The translations under genes and the position numbers were made by a program. DNA of 5,544 bases from an uncultured Roseiflexaceae bacterium (lineage in GTDB: Bacteria; Chloroflexota; Chloroflexia; Chloroflexales; Roseiflexaceae): NCBI GenBank assembly GCA_903868295.1, contig CAIPUQ010000199.1:1-5544 (forward strand), written 5' to 3'. The notes under the pieces are model-generated. The model made no database searches. It saw nothing but the letters and a program-made list of their open reading frames with translations, and was not told the DNA's origin. Below, piece by piece: positions 5,002 to 5,544 of the stretch; within the stretch, counting starts at the first letter, position 1; every line of letters starts with the position of its first letter.

Positions 5002-5544
5002 ATGCGCTACGACAACAAAATCACCATCGTCACCGGTGGCAGCAAAGGGATCGGCGAGGGCTGTGTACGCGTTTTTGCCGACGCCGGCGCGACGGTCATC
5101 TTCTGTGCGCGGAATGTCAGCGAAGGCAAAGCGCTCGAGGCAGAGCTCAACGCCAAGCGCGCCGGCAGCGTGCAGTTCATCAAATGTGATGTCTCGAAAA
5201 CCGAAGAAATCGAACAGATGATCAACGCCGTGGTGGCCAAGTACGGCCGCATCGACTGCCTGATTAACAACGCCGGCTGGCACCCACCGACGCGCACCAT
5301 CGACCAGTTTTCGGTGCAGGATTTCCGCGATTTGCTCGAGCTCAATCTGGTCAGCATCTTTGCCGCCTGCAAGTACGCACTGCCCCACATGCGTCCCGTG
5401 CAAGGCAACATCATCAACATGTCGAGCCTGGTGGGCACCATTGCGCAGCCCTACGCCACCACCTATGTGGCCACCAAGGGCGCCATCACGTCGTTCACCA
5501 AGGCGCTGGCCATCGACGAGGCGGCCCACGACGTGCGTGTCAAC
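5002..5544 (+). CDS. Classical short-chain dehydrogenase/reductase, HSD17B14-like (partial, runs off right edge)
   Basis: The first 181 codons are present, about two thirds of a usual 250-270 residue member; the C-terminal substrate loop is missing. The protein is an NAD(P)-dependent oxidoreductase with a Rossmann fold, expected in the cytoplasm. It has the cofactor motif TGGSKGIG (11-18), CDV at 62-64, NNAG (89-92), and the catalytic tetrad Asn115, Ser142, Tyr155 and Lys159 (YVATK). The stretches NNAGWHPP, LLELNL, SSLVG and YVATKGA resemble human HSD17B14 (DHRS10) as I recall it, so a hydroxysteroid- or sugar-like alcohol substrate is possible but unproven. At the end of the second strand this protein has CARN (35-38), where HSD17B14 has an acidic CDKD. 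Loss of the acid and gain of Arg37 suggest NADP(H) rather than NAD. It is divergent from the Fe-S oxidoreductase gene, with 151 bp between start codons. Confidence 0.93.
   Translation, partial: MRYDNKITIVTGGSKGIGEGCVRVFADAGATVIFCARNVSEGKALEAELNAKRAGSVQFIKCDVSKTEEIEQMINAVVAKYGRIDCLINNAGWHPPTRTIDQFSVQDFRDLLELNLVSIFAACKYALPHMRPVQGNIINMSSLVGTIAQPYATTYVATKGAITSFTKALAIDEAAHDVRVN

Noticed and set aside
4972..5529. 185-codon minus-strand open frame at the right edge
   Set aside because: It is antisense to an unmistakable short-chain dehydrogenase with all catalytic residues.

Overview
The window is about 5.5 kb of moderately GC-rich bacterial DNA (the genes are GC-rich, with one AT-rich gap). It carries four protein genes, two of them cut by the window edges. 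Nothing fixes the taxon. The large fused membrane Fe-S oxidoreductase points to a respiring bacterium, probably one using menaquinone or a similar quinone. The intergenic palindrome-rich repeats resemble those found in large environmental genomes. Chloroflexota or a delta-proteobacterial lineage would fit, but this is a weak inference.

Layout from left to right. (1) Positions 1-2123, minus strand, hold a tightly coupled gene pair. The upstream gene (1377-2123) encodes a 248-residue soluble protein whose N-terminal half looks like a divergent tetrapyrrole (corrin/porphyrin) methylase fold. It overlaps by 8 bp a multi-pass membrane protein (1384 running off the left edge) with an extracytoplasmic Cys- and Pro-rich tail. 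Neither can be given a firm function. (2) Positions 2124-2717 are non-coding: an AT-rich leader in front of the pair, a cluster of three related repeat units with covarying hairpins, a further nested inverted repeat, and a strong bidirectional terminator. (3) Positions 2718-4850, minus strand, encode a 710-residue membrane-bound Fe-S oxidoreductase. It has a NarI-like membrane domain, two [4Fe-4S] motifs and two HdrD-type Cys-rich (CCG) domains, and is probably an ETF:quinone-oxidoreductase-like (EtfD/EMO) protein. (4) Positions 4851-5001 form a divergent promoter region with a 12-bp palindrome. (5) Positions 5002-5544, plus strand, are the first 181 codons of a classical short-chain dehydrogenase close to the HSD17B14 type.

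The Fe-S oxidoreductase and the dehydrogenase are divergently transcribed from a 151-bp gap. They could both serve oxidation of small molecules or acyl compounds, with electrons passing to the quinone pool, but no ETF or acyl-CoA dehydrogenase gene is visible. The least explained parts are the overlapping gene pair at the left and the repeat cluster between it and the oxidoreductase.
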